Shown here one piece after another: positions 16,253 to 26,582 of a DNA stretch of 64,000 nt (positions within the stretch are counted from its first letter, which is position 1; each line of letters opens with the position of its first letter). The DNA is taken from assembly GCA_021155195.1 (NCBI GenBank), contig JAJNPV010000037.1:496001-560000 (forward strand), read 5' to 3'. The notes beneath the pieces are model-generated. The model was not told the DNA's origin. It saw nothing but the letters and a program-made list of their open reading frames with translations, and did not search any database. This stretch comes from Ohtaekwangia sp. (lineage in GTDB: Bacteria > Bacteroidota > Bacteroidia > Cytophagales > Cyclobacteriaceae). The translations under genes were made by a program, and so were the position numbers.

Positions 16253-17136
16253 AGATCAATCTTTTTAAAAGGAGAGAAGATACTTTTGATTATGAATCAG
16301 ACCGCCTGTGTATTGTTTGTAATCACAGCTTTAAAGGGCGCTATTGCAATGTGTGTGGAGAAAAAATAACAGAACCCCACGAACGAACTATCCTATTTTT
16401 CTTTGGCATTATTTTAAATGCTTTTACTTTTTTAGACGGAAAGTTTTTGAGAAGCATTAAACTCATACTTACAAATCCTGGTGCGCTTTCGCGAAATATT
16501 TCAGAAGGGAAACGGGTAATCTACATGAACCTCGTCTCATTATTCTTTGTGGCCAATTTTTTTTATTTTTTGTTTCAAGTTTTTGATTCATATAGCTCCT
16601 CGCTGTACACGCAAATGAATTTGTCAGGCTATCACAATGAGGTAGCCAGGGATATAGTTGAAAGGAAGATAAAAGAAGGGAATGCAACATTCGAAGATTT
16701 TGAAGTAAAGTATAACAGCCAATCAGCTAATCTTTCCAAATTGTTGATTATTATTTTGGTATTAGCTTTTTCAGGTATTTTAGCTGTAGTTAATATTCGT
16801 AAGCAGGAATTCTTTTTCAATCACCTCCTATTTTCTCTTGAGTTTTATGGTTTTCAACTTTTATTCATTTCGGTATTTCTTGCAAATTTGTTTAGAGCTA
16901 CTATCGAAGCCGCACTTTTGTTTGGTTTGGACTGGGAATTTATTTTAGCGGATAATGTTTTCTCATTTATAAGTGTTTTTATTTTGCTCTACTTTCTTAC
17001 AAGGGGTCAAATAGAGTATTACTCGCAAAGGTGGTATTGGGCAATACCTAAAGCTGTTATTCTAGTTTGTCTTTTACAAGGAACGGTTATGTTATATCGG
17101 ATTATGTTATTTCATCTAACGATAAGTACTCTGTAA
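16249..17136 (+). CDS. DUF3667 membrane protein with N-terminal zinc ribbon
   Basis: The 295-residue protein opens with a four-cysteine zinc-ribbon-like knuckle (C21, C24, C33, C36) and the DUF3667 signature around FFFGIILNAFTFLDGKF and RSIKLILTNPG. Five or so hydrophobic segments follow (about 86-105, 160-180, 195-220, 230-250 and 270-290). The family is restricted mainly to Bacteroidota and has no known function. It overlaps rnhB by 4 bp, and the NRDE gene starts 12 bp after its stop. Confidence 0.85.
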   Translation: MKINLFKRREDTFDYESDRLCIVCNHSFKGRYCNVCGEKITEPHERTILFFFGIILNAFTFLDGKFLRSIKLILTNPGALSRNISEGKRVIYMNLVSLFFVANFFYFLFQVFDSYSSSLYTQMNLSGYHNEVARDIVERKIKEGNATFEDFEVKYNSQSANLSKLLIIILVLAFSGILAVVNIRKQEFFFNHLLFSLEFYGFQLLFISVFLANLFRATIEAALLFGLDWEFILADNVFSFISVFILLYFLTRGQIEYYSQRWYWAIPKAVILVCLLQGTVMLYRIMLFHLTISTL

Positions 17137-17147
17137 AACCCATTTTA

Positions 17148-17915
17148 ATGTGTTTAATTTTTCTGGCTCTTAATCAGCATCCTACCTACAAACTTATTGT
17201 AGCAGCTAACCGCGATGAGTTTTATGCACGTAAAACAGCCCCGATACATTTTTGGAATAATCACCCAGAGATAATTGGTGGCCGAGATTTGGAAGCATCG
17301 GGTACTTGGATGGCAATGAATAAGAACGGTAAGATCAGTTTGGTTACCAATTATCGTGATCCTGCCAATATTAATCCTAAGGCACCATCACGTGGTCGGT
17401 TAGTTTCGGATTATTTGATGAACAAAGAAACACCTTCAGAATATTTAGGCTCACTTCAACCAATTGCTAAGCAATACAATGGATTTAATCTGCTAGTTGG
17501 CTCTGCTGAGGAATTGTGGTATTTATCCAATTACAAAGAGGGCATTCAAAAATTGGATAATGCAGTTTATGGATTAAGCAATCACTTGCTTGATACCCCC
17601 TGGCCAAAAGTTGAACGTGGCAAAGGAAAATTCAAAGAAGTTATTTCAAGTGATTTACTTGAACCAGATAGGCTGTTTGATTTTCTGCGTGATGAACGAG
17701 TGGCAAACGATGATCAACTTCCAAACACGGGGGTAGGGAAGGAACGTGAGCTTGCCTTATCTGCCATGTTTATTAAAATGCAAGGGTATGGAACACGGTG
17801 CTCTACTGTTGTGCTTATCGACAAAAAAAATTGTGTTTCATATTCTGAGCGTGTCTACAATGTAGAAACCTTCGAATACAAGACACAATATTTTGATTTC
17901 GAAATTACTGAATAA
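17148..17915 (+). CDS. NRDE family protein (TANGO2-like, Ntn-hydrolase fold)
   Basis: The protein starts MCLIFLAL, which places a cysteine at position 2 as in N-terminal-nucleophile hydrolases. The name-giving NRDE motif is in AANRDEFYARKTAPIHFW. The eukaryotic homologue TANGO2 has been linked to haem or lipid handling, and the bacterial role is not established. The reading frame is open from 17067, but the added N-terminus would bury Cys2, so ATG at 17148 is chosen, giving 255 residues. Its 3' end overlaps that of the convergent giant gene by 11 bp. Confidence 0.9.
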   Translation: MCLIFLALNQHPTYKLIVAANRDEFYARKTAPIHFWNNHPEIIGGRDLEASGTWMAMNKNGKISLVTNYRDPANINPKAPSRGRLVSDYLMNKETPSEYLGSLQPIAKQYNGFNLLVGSAEELWYLSNYKEGIQKLDNAVYGLSNHLLDTPWPKVERGKGKFKEVISSDLLEPDRLFDFLRDERVANDDQLPNTGVGKERELALSAMFIKMQGYGTRCSTVVLIDKKNCVSYSERVYNVETFEYKTQYFDFEITE

Positions 17916-20900
17916 CCAATCGCTTTATATCACCTTTAGAACTTCTTACTGTGTAAACACCTGGTGCTAAGGAAGAAATATCTATCTGATTCACTTGGTT
18001 CACTTTCAAAACGGTAACTCCAAGATTATTTAGAATAATATAATCACCTTTTCGGTTAAGGGTTAACAGTGTTCCATAGCTAATCGGATTAGGGTGCAAT
18101 GACAGTTCTCCGTTTAATGAAACATCAACAGCAATAACTTTTGAGTACGTAAACTTTTTATCAAAGTCTGTTTGCTTTAAGCGATAATAAGAAATATTGG
18201 GAAATGGATTAGTATCGATAAACTCATACTCAGTCGTTGTTTGAATTGTTCCTGCACCATCAATCTGTGCAATACTTTCAAATTCGGCACCATCAACCGA
18301 ACGCTGAACGGTAAAGAAGTCATTATTTAATTCAGATGCGGTAACCCAATTAAGTTTTACTCGTTCGTTTAAAACCTCCCCGGTAAAACTTATTAATTCA
18401 ACAGGTAATGGATTGGATAAAGTTGTAGAACCAAGAGTTATCGGACTGAAGCTAGTAATGGGTGCTGAAGTTATCAACGTTCCGGCAGTTGAATTGCCAG
18501 TAGTTCCACCATTGCCATGATCCACCCACGCGGCTCCATTCCATCTTACAACACGCAGGGTGGGTAAGTTCGTGATATAGGCACCCGTACAATCAGGAGA
18601 ATTCCAGCTTAGTGTTACGTTTACATTGGAAGCACCCACTGTTCGATCTAAGATCCAATATTCACAAGAACTGACTGTTAAAATTCCTGCCGGATATGTT
18701 GCGGGGCCGCCAAAAGCCTGGTTAGCTTTAAAATATTCGGCCCGAAAAGCGTGCGTATTTGTTGTGGGCGCTGAAATAGAAATTGGCCTGTAAATCCCAT
18801 TATCACCTGTTGGAAAGGAGAAGGCAGCATTACCAATTTTTACTACCGGGCCATCTATATGACTAGCATTAGATCCTCCGGTAACTGTGGAACCATTAAC
18901 AAAATTCAAAATGTTCGTAGTTGTGGTATTAAGCACACCTGTCGTGAAAGTAGCATTTGTTGTTACACTCACATCGGTGTTTAGAGTAACAGAATTACCT
19001 GATTTGCTCATTAACAATCTCCTAAATACAGGAGATGCTGTGCCGCTCTTAATTACATTCTGAGCAGCATTTCCGGCAAACGATATTGTTCCGTTGTTGG
19101 CTCCAAAAGTTATGGGTGATGCGCCATCTACGGTTACATTGCCTCTAAACGTGCTGGCAAGATTATAGGCAGGTTGTATTGTTCCGTTAGCTTGATTGAA
19201 GGTTACATTTCCCGTGAAATCATCAGGAGTTGTGTTAGCAAATCGGAATACACCAGTTCCTGAGTTGGTAAAGGTTGTGTTTCCGCCAATAGTGTTTCCC
19301 CCTATACTTGAGTCAGTTGAAGCTCCGGTTTTTATTATAGAATTGGCTGCTCCGTTTAAGATAGAGCCGTCCAAAAACAACGCAGGTGACGAAACTATAA
19401 GAGCACCGTTCCAGGTTGCAGATGGGCCACTTCTAAAAGTAGATGATCCGGTTAATACTAAGTTTTGAGCTGTTGCACCAGTTTGTGTGAAACGTTGTAG
19501 TCTTAATTCTCCTGCGGAAAAGCCCGTACCTCCTACGGAAATTGTTCTTCCCGTTGCTAATGTAGCTTGGCCTGATGCACTTTCTGAGAAATAGATACCT
19601 GCCCCGGATGTACTGTTAACAACTATGTTTCCGTTAAAACCAGTATTGCCAGCGTAAGTCATTCTAATGTAAGAACTACCTGTATTTGTCAGTGTAAGAT
19701 TTCCATTATAAGTGCTTGCTGTAGTAAGTTCTAACAGTAAATCGGCAGAACCCGAATTACTTAATGTTGTTGTCCCATTGAAAGTATTATTTCCATTAGT
19801 TCTAAGAACCCCTGATCCACTATTTTGTATGGTGGTGGAGCCATTGAAAGTACTATTACCACTTGCACTATTTCCAGTAGCCCCTGTCTTTTCCAAAAAT
19901 GTTGTATTGTTATATGATCCACCTTCAATGTAAAGTTGAGGCGCACGGAAATCCACTGCTCCATTAAAGATTATAGAGGGGCCAAGTATTAGTCCAGCGG
20001 TTCCTGTAAACAACAAGTTTTGTGCGGTACCTCCATTCTGGGTAAACCTCCTCAATCTTAACTCGCCTACACTGAAGCCTAATCCACCTACCGATATGGT
20101 TCGTCCGGAAGCAAGTGAGGCTGTTCCGCCACCACTTTCGCTAAAGTATATACCGCCCCCGAAAGTAGAGTTTACGGTAATGTTTCCATTAAACATTGTT
20201 CCTGGGATATTATCAGCCATTCGAATAGTGGATGAACCTGTATTTGTCAGGGTAAGATCTCCGTTAAATGTATCAAGAGCACTCAAGGCAAACCTAAAGA
20301 AGCCGCTACCTGAGTTTGCAATAGTTGTTGTTCCATTAAATGTATTTCCGCCAGGACTATCATTGTTTGTTGCTCCGGTTTTTTCTAGGTATGTTGTTCC
20401 ATTGTAGATTGCTCCATCTAATGCAAATTGAGGAGAGCGAAAATCAACATTTCCATTAAAGGTGGTGGAGGGTCCAATTCTCATTAAGGAAGTACCTGTT
20501 AGGAGTAACGTTTGGGGAGCTGCTCCTACTTGGGTAAATCTTCTAAAACGTAACTCTCCACTACTGAATCCTAGACCACCAGTTAGTAAGGAGGTACCAT
20601 TTGCTAAGGTAGCATCTCCGGTAGCATTGTTTGCAAAATAAATACCACCGCTGCCTAACGTAGAGTTAAAGGTGATGTTTCCATTAAACTGAGAGCCTGA
20701 AACGTTGTGCGCTAAATAAATTATGTTTGATCCCGTATTTGTTACTGTCAATGCACTGTTGAAAATATCAGGTGAGTTATTTGCAGTAAGCAGATGACCA
20801 CTTCCAGAGTTTACTATAGAGGTTGTGCCATTAAAAATATTTCCACCAGTTCCTGAATTATTTGAAGCACCTGTTTTTTCAAGATAGGCAGCCAAACCAA

Positions 20901-23900
20901 ACGTGGTTCCATTTAACAATAATTGAGGTGATCGAAAATCTACATTACCACCGAAACTTGATGTGGGGCCAAGTGTAAGAGTAGCTATTCCAGAAAGATT
21001 TAACGTTTGATCCGTTGGACCTATCTGGGTAAATCTTTGCAGACGAATATCTCCGCTAATTACCCCTGTGGTTCCAACTCCTATGGTTCTCCCAGCAGCT
21101 AATGTGGAGGCTCCATTTGCGTTATTACCAAAATAAATACCACCACCAAAAGTAGAGTTTACTTCAATATTTCCATTGAATTGATTTCCTGCGGTATTAT
21201 CTGATAACCGAATAGTGGAAGAACCAGAGTTTGTAATAACCAGGTTTCCATTAAAAATATCTGGCGATGTGGACGCTGTAAGCAAGTAACTACTTCCAGA
21301 GTTTACGATTGTGGTAGCCTGATTGAAGATATTTGGTCCGGTACCATCATCATTTGTAGCTCCACTTTTTTCAAGGTAAGCTGTGCCATTATAAGTAGCC
21401 CCGTTTAATAAAAGTTGAGGAGCCACAAAATTCACATTACCGTCAAACCCAGAACTAGGACCAATCCAAAGCCGCGCGGAGCCAGTAAGAGTTAAATTCT
21501 GTGCAATGGCTCCAACCTGTGTAAATCTGCGCAAACGAAGATCCCCTACTGTGAAACCGGATCCACCAACTGTAATCGTTCCGTTGGTAAATGTGGCTGC
21601 ACCACTTGCATTGTTGGAAAACAAGATTCCATTCGCACTTCCCGTATTATTAACAGTGATGTTATTATTGAACTGATTACCCGGAACATTATGTGCAAGA
21701 TAAATCCAGTTACTTCCTGAGTTTGTTACCGTTAGAGGGCCATTAAAAATATCTGAAAAAAAATTTGCTGTACTTAGAACTCCACTACCAGAGTTTATCA
21801 ATGTTGTTGAACCGTTAAAAATATTATTGCCATTACCTGGATCATCAATCGCACCATTCTTTTCTAAATAAGCAGATCCATTGTAGGTCGCACCATTTAA
21901 GAAAAGACGAGGTGAAACAAAGTTTACATTCCCATCAAAGCTTGAATTCGGGCCAACCCTCAAAATAGATCCGTTTGTCAAGGTTAAGTTTTCTGCCAGA
22001 GCTCCAACTTGAGTGAAGCGAAACAGATTAAGTGCTCCACTAGAAAATGTCCCAGCAGTGATAATTCCATTAAGGACTGAACTTGCTGCTAGCTGGTTAT
22101 TGAAGGTAATTCCACTTGCCCCACCGGAGTTAACAACCAATATGTTTGAATTGTATGTTGAGGTTCCATTTTCACCCATGAAAATTGTTGTTCCTGCAGC
22201 TGTATTGGTAACGTTGATTGCAACCTGCCCTTGAAACAAGGCTGATGAGGAATTGCCATTTAGAAAACGATGATTGCTTTGAATAGAACCACCGCAGTTA
22301 ATTGTTAGCGATCCTCCAAACGAAACACCAGTATTTGTTCCCTCAGCAACAAAGTAAGACCAGGCATCACTTCCACCTGTTTTGTTTGAGTTTAGAATTA
22401 CATCGGAAGCGAAGGTCGTGGTTTGACCATTGTGATTTTGCGCAAAATAAATTCTATAACTTCCTGTATTATTAAAAGTGGTAGAACTTAAAAATTGATC
22501 CTGAGTTCCATTCCCCAACATTAAATAGCCTGAACCACTATTAGTAATTGTGGTTATTCCACTAAAAATATTTCCCCCGGTTCCGGCATTATCTGTTGCT
22601 CCTGTTTTTTCAACTGTTACGGTTCCACTATACGTGCAGCCATTCAATAATAATTGTGGAGCAACAAAATTCACGTTGCCGCCAAATGCTGAACTAGGGC
22701 CAACGGTTAGTAACGTTATACCTGAAAATGCAATTAATGTTTGTGGTGTGTTTCCTAACTGGGTAAACCGAGGTAAGGTTAAAGAACCACTGGAAAAGCC
22801 AGATCCTCCAATGGTTATCGTTTTACTTGTTGCTAATGTTGCTGATCCAGCTGCATTCTCACAAAAAGCGATGCCAGTGCCTGCGGTGCTGTTTACGATA
22901 ATATTTCCATTGAATTGATTAGCGCCTGTATAGGCAACCCGCAAATTTGAAGTGCCTGAATTGGTAAAAGTGACATCACCATTATAGGTTGATCCTGAGA
23001 CCAATTCCAAAAGTAAATCGAGCGAACCATTATTCGTAATAGTGGTTGTTCCGTTAAATGTATTATTTCCATTTGTCCTTAACTGACCAGCACCATTGTT
23101 AATAATTGTAGTCGTGGAAGAAAAAACATTGTTACCAACGCCATTATCATTTCCGCCACCAGTTTTTTCAATGTAAGCTGTCCCACCAATGGTTATCCCA
23201 TCTAAAAATAATTGAGGGGATCTTAAATCTGTGTTTCCACCAAAATCGGACGCTGGGCCAACTCGTAAAATTGCTGATCCCGTTAAGTTTAAGATTATAG
23301 GTTGAGTGCCCAGTTGGGTAAAACGAGGCAACAATAGTAAGCCGCTTACAAATCCTCCTGCTCCAATAGATATAGCTTTTGTTGCCGCCATAGTTGAACT
23401 TGCACTTGCCCCTGCATTGAAGCTTACGCCATTTGATCCACCATTGTTTACAAGGCTTATGTTCCCGTTGTAGGTAGAAGTTCCTGTATTACCCATTTGA
23501 ACTACTGTGCTGGTGTTTGTATTGGTGATATTAATAGAAACGTTACCACCATAAATTGCTGTAGTGCCAACTCCTTGAAGAAATCTGTGATTGCTTTGTA
23601 AAGCACCTGCACAATTAATAGTAAAATCTCCACTAACCGAGATGCTTGAATTTGCCGCTTCGTTCACCAAAAATGACCACGCATCAGCTCCACCAGACTT
23701 GTTAGTGTTAAGAGTTAAATTATTTGCAAATGTGGTTGTCTGTCCGTTATGATTATGCCCAAAGTAAAATCGATAGCTTCCGTTGTTATTAAATGTAGTA
23801 GCTGAATTAAATTGATCAGGATTTCCATTTCCAAGTAAAATATAACCTGAGCCACTATTGGTAATTGTCGTGGTGCCATTAAAAATATTACCTCCTGAAC

Positions 23901-25638
23901 TGGCATTATCTGTTGCTCCGGTTTTTTCTAGTGTCGATGTTCCGCTAAAAGTTGCTCCATTCAGTAGTAATTGCGGTGATGTAAAATTGGCATTCCCTCC
24001 AATTGCAGAATTTGGACCAACTTGGAGCATTGATGTGCCGGTCAAGAGCAAGGTCATTGGCGTACCTCCAGCTTGTGTAAAATTGCGAAGCAGCAATCTT
24101 CCATTTGTAAAGCCGGAGCCGCCAATTGAAATGGTACTTCCGGCTGACATACTTACTGAACCTACGCCATTCCCAAACAGAACTCCATCTGTTGAGCTAG
24201 TTATGGTAACATTACCATTGAATGAGACATCACCATTCTGTGCTACCCAAAACTCACCAGCGTTACTCGCATTTGAATTAAAAAATACAGGCCCATTAAA
24301 GGTTGTTGTACTTCCTGCATCATAGCTAATATGAACGTCACTTGCATTACCACTATTGTTAAAAGTAGTAGTTCCATTGAACGTTACACTACCGGTTGCA
24401 AATCTGCCAATTTGTATTCGGCTGGCTATATCCGTTGCGCTTGTATTTGTAAAAGTAGCATTCGCCTGAAAGAGGTTGCCAGCATTATCTTCCCCTATTC
24501 TTATTCTATTTCCACCTGTATTATTAAAAGTAGCATTGGCAATCCAGGTGTCACCTGCATCGGCTGCATTCGTACCCATAAGAAAATCACCGCCTTGATT
24601 GTTTACGGTCATTACTCCATTAAACGTATTCCCACCGCGCGATGAATCATTTTGAGTACCTGTTTTTGTAACAGTTACTGCTTGAAAAGTACTTGAATTA
24701 AATATGATTGATGGAATTGTAGTTGTTAGGCTACCACCAAATGAAGAAGCTGGACCAAGTGTTAATGTGGCCGTATTGTTGCCGCCTAGGTTAATAGTTT
24801 GCGCAGTTGCACCGGATTGAGTGAACCTAGCTATAGATAGATTTCCACAACCGGATGCTCCAAAGCCAACGACTGATATCGTGCGGGTTGCGGCTAATGT
24901 CGATGTTCCTCCGTTGGCTCCAAATGATATAGCACCAGTTGCGTTGTATGTGATAGAAATATTTTGGTTGAACTGCGTATTTGCTGCAGTATATGCGATT
25001 TCTAATGGGCCTGAGTTTCCGCTTATTAATGAAAGGGTTCCGTTAAAAATATCAGGATTTGTTCCTGCAAGTCTGAACTGACTGGTAGAACTGTTTGTAA
25101 GAGTTACGGCACCCTGGAAGATGTTATTTCCTGTACTCAGATCTGTATTGTTTGCCGTCTTTGTAATGTTAACAGTTCCGTTAAACGTTGAACCATTTAA
25201 AAATATCCTCCCCGTTGATCCATTTACGTTTGCACCAAACGTGGTGCCGTTGAATGTTGTAGATCCAATGGTATTTAGCGTTACTGCTGCAGCTGCACCT
25301 CCATTGTTTATAGTGCCTGTAGTGAAAGTGTTAGTTCCAGTTGTTGTAAGATTAAATCCGTTGATGTTAATAATTCCAGTATATCCATTTACGGTAATTC
25401 CTGCTACATTAGGGGCAATGTCAAGAGTACAATTTCCAAGGCCAGAAGCATTAAAAGTGACTAAATCGCTAGCACCTGGAACAGAAGCACCTCCTGGACC
25501 ACCTGAGGAAGCAGACCAGTTTGCTGTATTGTTCCAGTTAGAGGGTGTTGCGGAAACCCAGAATCGTTGAGCCAGTAGCGATTGACTAAACAAGATGGTA
25601 ATGAATGCTAATAGGTAAGAAAGTAAAGTTTTTTTCAT
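17905..25638 (-). CDS. Giant secreted beta-strand repeat protein with T9SS type A sorting domain
   Basis: The 2577-residue protein has a signal peptide (MKKTLLSYLLAFITILFSQ, cleavage near LLAQ) and about 2100 residues of Asn/Thr/Ser/Gly-rich repeats of the type NIFNGTTTITNSGSG. A module follows containing LPVELISFTGE and the fibronectin-like VKLNWVTASELNNDFFTVQRS. It ends in a type IX sorting signal with LSLHPNP, LAPGVYTVR and KRLVIQ. It is therefore predicted to be exported by Sec, moved across the outer membrane by T9SS and held on the surface. Ten FTQ-marked units are spaced 164/165, 185 or 248-253 residues apart. An in-frame ATG at 25656 lies upstream of the predicted transcription start from the -7 box at 25659-25666, so ATG at 25638 is preferred. 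The long repeats resemble adhesins or filamentous surface proteins, but the ligand is unknown. Confidence 0.9.
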   Translation of the reverse strand: MKKTLLSYLLAFITILFSQSLLAQRFWVSATPSNWNNTANWSASSGGPGGASVPGASDLVTFNASGLGNCTLDIAPNVAGITVNGYTGIININGFNLTTTGTNTFTTGTINNGGAAAAVTLNTIGSTTFNGTTFGANVNGSTGRIFLNGSTFNGTVNITKTANNTDLSTGNNIFQGAVTLTNSSTSQFRLAGTNPDIFNGTLSLISGNSGPLEIAYTAANTQFNQNISITYNATGAISFGANGGTSTLAATRTISVVGFGASGCGNLSIARFTQSGATAQTINLGGNNTATLTLGPASSFGGSLTTTIPSIIFNSSTFQAVTVTKTGTQNDSSRGGNTFNGVMTVNNQGGDFLMGTNAADAGDTWIANATFNNTGGNRIRIGEDNAGNLFQANATFTNTSATDIASRIQIGRFATGSVTFNGTTTFNNSGNASDVHISYDAGSTTTFNGPVFFNSNASNAGEFWVAQNGDVSFNGNVTITSSTDGVLFGNGVGSVSMSAGSTISIGGSGFTNGRLLLRNFTQAGGTPMTLLLTGTSMLQVGPNSAIGGNANFTSPQLLLNGATFSGTSTLEKTGATDNASSGGNIFNGTTTITNSGSGYILLGNGNPDQFNSATTFNNNGSYRFYFGHNHNGQTTTFANNLTLNTNKSGGADAWSFLVNEAANSSISVSGDFTINCAGALQSNHRFLQGVGTTAIYGGNVSINITNTNTSTVVQMGNTGTSTYNGNISLVNNGGSNGVSFNAGASASSTMAATKAISIGAGGFVSGLLLLPRFTQLGTQPIILNLTGSAILRVGPASDFGGNTDLRSPQLFLDGITIGGTAYIEKTGGGNDNGVGNNVFSSTTTIINNGAGQLRTNGNNTFNGTTTITNNGSLDLLLELVSGSTYNGDVTFTNSGTSNLRVAYTGANQFNGNIIVNSTAGTGIAFCENAAGSATLATSKTITIGGSGFSSGSLTLPRFTQLGNTPQTLIAFSGITLLTVGPSSAFGGNVNFVAPQLLLNGCTYSGTVTVEKTGATDNAGTGGNIFSGITTITNSGSGYLMLGNGTQDQFLSSTTFNNTGSYRIYFAQNHNGQTTTFASDVILNSNKTGGSDAWSYFVAEGTNTGVSFGGSLTINCGGSIQSNHRFLNGNSSSALFQGQVAINVTNTAAGTTIFMGENGTSTYNSNILVVNSGGASGITFNNQLAASSVLNGIITAGTFSSGALNLFRFTQVGALAENLTLTNGSILRVGPNSSFDGNVNFVSPRLFLNGATYNGSAYLEKNGAIDDPGNGNNIFNGSTTLINSGSGVLSTANFFSDIFNGPLTVTNSGSNWIYLAHNVPGNQFNNNITVNNTGSANGILFSNNASGAATFTNGTITVGGSGFTVGDLRLRRFTQVGAIAQNLTLTGSARLWIGPSSGFDGNVNFVAPQLLLNGATYNGTAYLEKSGATNDDGTGPNIFNQATTIVNSGSSYLLTASTSPDIFNGNLVITNSGSSTIRLSDNTAGNQFNGNIEVNSTFGGGIYFGNNANGASTLAAGRTIGVGTTGVISGDIRLQRFTQIGPTDQTLNLSGIATLTLGPTSSFGGNVDFRSPQLLLNGTTFGLAAYLEKTGASNNSGTGGNIFNGTTSIVNSGSGHLLTANNSPDIFNSALTVTNTGSNIIYLAHNVSGSQFNGNITFNSTLGSGGIYFANNATGDATLANGTSLLTGGLGFSSGELRFRRFTQVGAAPQTLLLTGTSLMRIGPSTTFNGNVDFRSPQFALDGAIYNGTTYLEKTGATNNDSPGGNTFNGTTTIANSGSGFFRFALSALDTFNGDLTLTNTGSSTIRMADNIPGTMFNGNITVNSTFGGGIYFSESGGGTASLASGRTISVGGLGFSVGELRLRRFTQNGGTAQNLLFTGTAGLILGPSIIFNGAVDFRAPQLYIEGGSYNNTTFLEKTGATGNSASGNSTFNGSTTIQNSGSGVLRTNGNNTFNGTTTLSNSGSADLLLELTTASTYNGNLTLTNTGSSYIRMTYAGNTGFNGNIVVNSTSGAGIYFSESASGQATLATGRTISVGGTGFSAGELRLQRFTQTGATAQNLVLTGSSTFRSGPSATWNGALIVSSPALFLDGSILNGAANSIIKTGASTDSSIGGNTIGGNTTFTNSGTGVFRFANTTPDDFTGNVTFNQANGTIQPAYNLASTFRGNVTVDGASPITFGANNGTISFAGNAAQNVIKSGTASPVFRRLLMSKSGNSVTLNTDVSVTTNATFTTGVLNTTTTNILNFVNGSTVTGGSNASHIDGPVVKIGNAAFSFPTGDNGIYRPISISAPTTNTHAFRAEYFKANQAFGGPATYPAGILTVSSCEYWILDRTVGASNVNVTLSWNSPDCTGAYITNLPTLRVVRWNGAAWVDHGNGGTTGNSTAGTLITSAPITSFSPITLGSTTLSNPLPVELISFTGEVLNERVKLNWVTASELNNDFFTVQRSVDGAEFESIAQIDGAGTIQTTTEYEFIDTNPFPNISYYRLKQTDFDKKFTYSKVIAVDVSLNGELSLHPNPISYGTLLTLNRKGDYIILNNLGVTVLKVNQVNQIDISSLAPGVYTVRSSKGDIKRLVIQ
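19483..24825 (-). repeat. Ten-unit modular repeat array inside the giant surface protein gene
   Basis: FTQ codons, the most conserved point of each unit, lie at 24817, 24073, 23314, 22759, 22009, 21517, 21025, 20530, 20038 and 19483. The spacings are 744, 759, 555, 750, 492, 492, 495, 492 and 555 bp, so there are three length classes. The two 555-bp units share an insert with LLLEL followed by STYNG. Two of the ~750-bp units share an insert with NHNGQTTTFA and QSNHRFL. Confidence 0.9.
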
Positions 25639-25658
25639 GAATGGGTTTCTAAACATCT

Positions 25659-25666
25659 CAAAAATA
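25659..25666 (-). promoter_or_regulatory. Putative -7 box (TATTTTTG) for the giant surface protein gene
   Basis: The minus strand reads TATTTTTG, matching the Bacteroidota consensus TAnnTTTG. A TTG lies 23 bp further upstream as a possible -33 element. Transcription would begin at about 25652-25654, after the first in-frame ATG but 15 bp before the signal-peptide ATG at 25638. Confidence 0.45.
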
Positions 25667-25736
25667 ACGTTTTATACATTTCATTTACGCAATGTAACAT
25701 GTACTTTTTTTAGGATTTTTAAACATTAAGCGAATT

Positions 25737-26582
25737 TTGAGAACTGATAAAACTCCACCTCTTTTAAAAGCGATTCGGTGGCTATTTCCGAAATTGGAGT
25801 GGATTTCAACTCGATTGGCAGTAGCCTATTTTGAGAAAATATTTTTTACCCCCCTTCGATACAAAACCCCTTACAAAGAGAAGGAGTTGGAATCTTCAGC
25901 TACCTTCTTTGACATTAGCTGGAAACTAAGGATTCAAGGATATGAATGGGGTGATTCATCAAAGCCATATATTTTGGTAATCCACGGCTGGGCTGGAAGA
26001 TCCACTCAGTTTCGAAAATTTATACCAGAGTTGATTAAAGGAGGGTATAGGGTTGTGGGTTTTGATGGGCCAGCTCATGGGCGGTCTGAAGGCAGAAAGA
26101 CAAATTTATACGATTTTGAAGAAGTACTTAAAAAAATCATCGGAATGAAAGGGGTGCCAGTTGCTGTAATAGCGCATTCTTTTGGTGGAGGTGCAGCCTT
26201 GTATGCAATTATGCAAGGCTTGCCAATAACGAAACTCGTTAATATTGCTAGCCCGACAATAGCCGATGAAATTGTTAAGTCATATTTAAAGGCTATTGGT
26301 GGATCGTGGAAGACGGGTGCAGCTTTCAAAAAATTGATTCATAAGAAATATGGGAAGCCTTTTGAAGAATTTACTGCTATGCATTTCATTAAGGAAATTA
26401 CCGATCTAAAACTATTGCTTGTGCATGATGCAGATGATAAAGATGTATCGATTATTCAAGCTGAAGCCTTGATAAGAGCTTATCCAAAAGGGAGATTAAT
26501 TACCACTCATGGTTTAGGTCATAACCGGATTTTGAAGGATGAAAAGGTTATCTCAGCTTGCCTGGATTTTATAAGGAATTGA
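25737..26582 (+). CDS. Alpha/beta hydrolase
   Basis: This 281-residue hydrolase of the alpha/beta fold has unknown substrate. The oxyanion region is IHGWAGRSTQF, the nucleophile elbow is AHSFGGG, the acid is probably the aspartate of HDADDKDV, and the histidine is in GLGHNRIL. The start is TTG at 25737. No ATG lies close to the N-terminus, because the first internal methionine would remove the core strands. No signal peptide is clear, although the first 35 residues are basic and amphipathic and could associate with the membrane. The gene is divergent from the giant gene. Confidence 0.85.
   Translation: MRTDKTPPLLKAIRWLFPKLEWISTRLAVAYFEKIFFTPLRYKTPYKEKELESSATFFDISWKLRIQGYEWGDSSKPYILVIHGWAGRSTQFRKFIPELIKGGYRVVGFDGPAHGRSEGRKTNLYDFEEVLKKIIGMKGVPVAVIAHSFGGGAALYAIMQGLPITKLVNIASPTIADEIVKSYLKAIGGSWKTGAAFKKLIHKKYGKPFEEFTAMHFIKEITDLKLLLVHDADDKDVSIIQAEALIRAYPKGRLITTHGLGHNRILKDEKVISACLDFIRN

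Noticed and set aside
23858..24325. Long antisense open frames in the giant repeat gene (also at 22550-22918, 24331-24645 and 25121-25570)
   Set aside because: They lie opposite a strongly supported repeat protein, arise from its Thr/Asn/Gly-rich codon use, recur with the repeat period and have no recognisable domains or starts.
19483..24825. Regularly spaced repeats as a possible CRISPR or satellite array
   Set aside because: The repeats are 492-759 bp long, in frame and part of one open reading frame with a signal peptide and T9SS tail.
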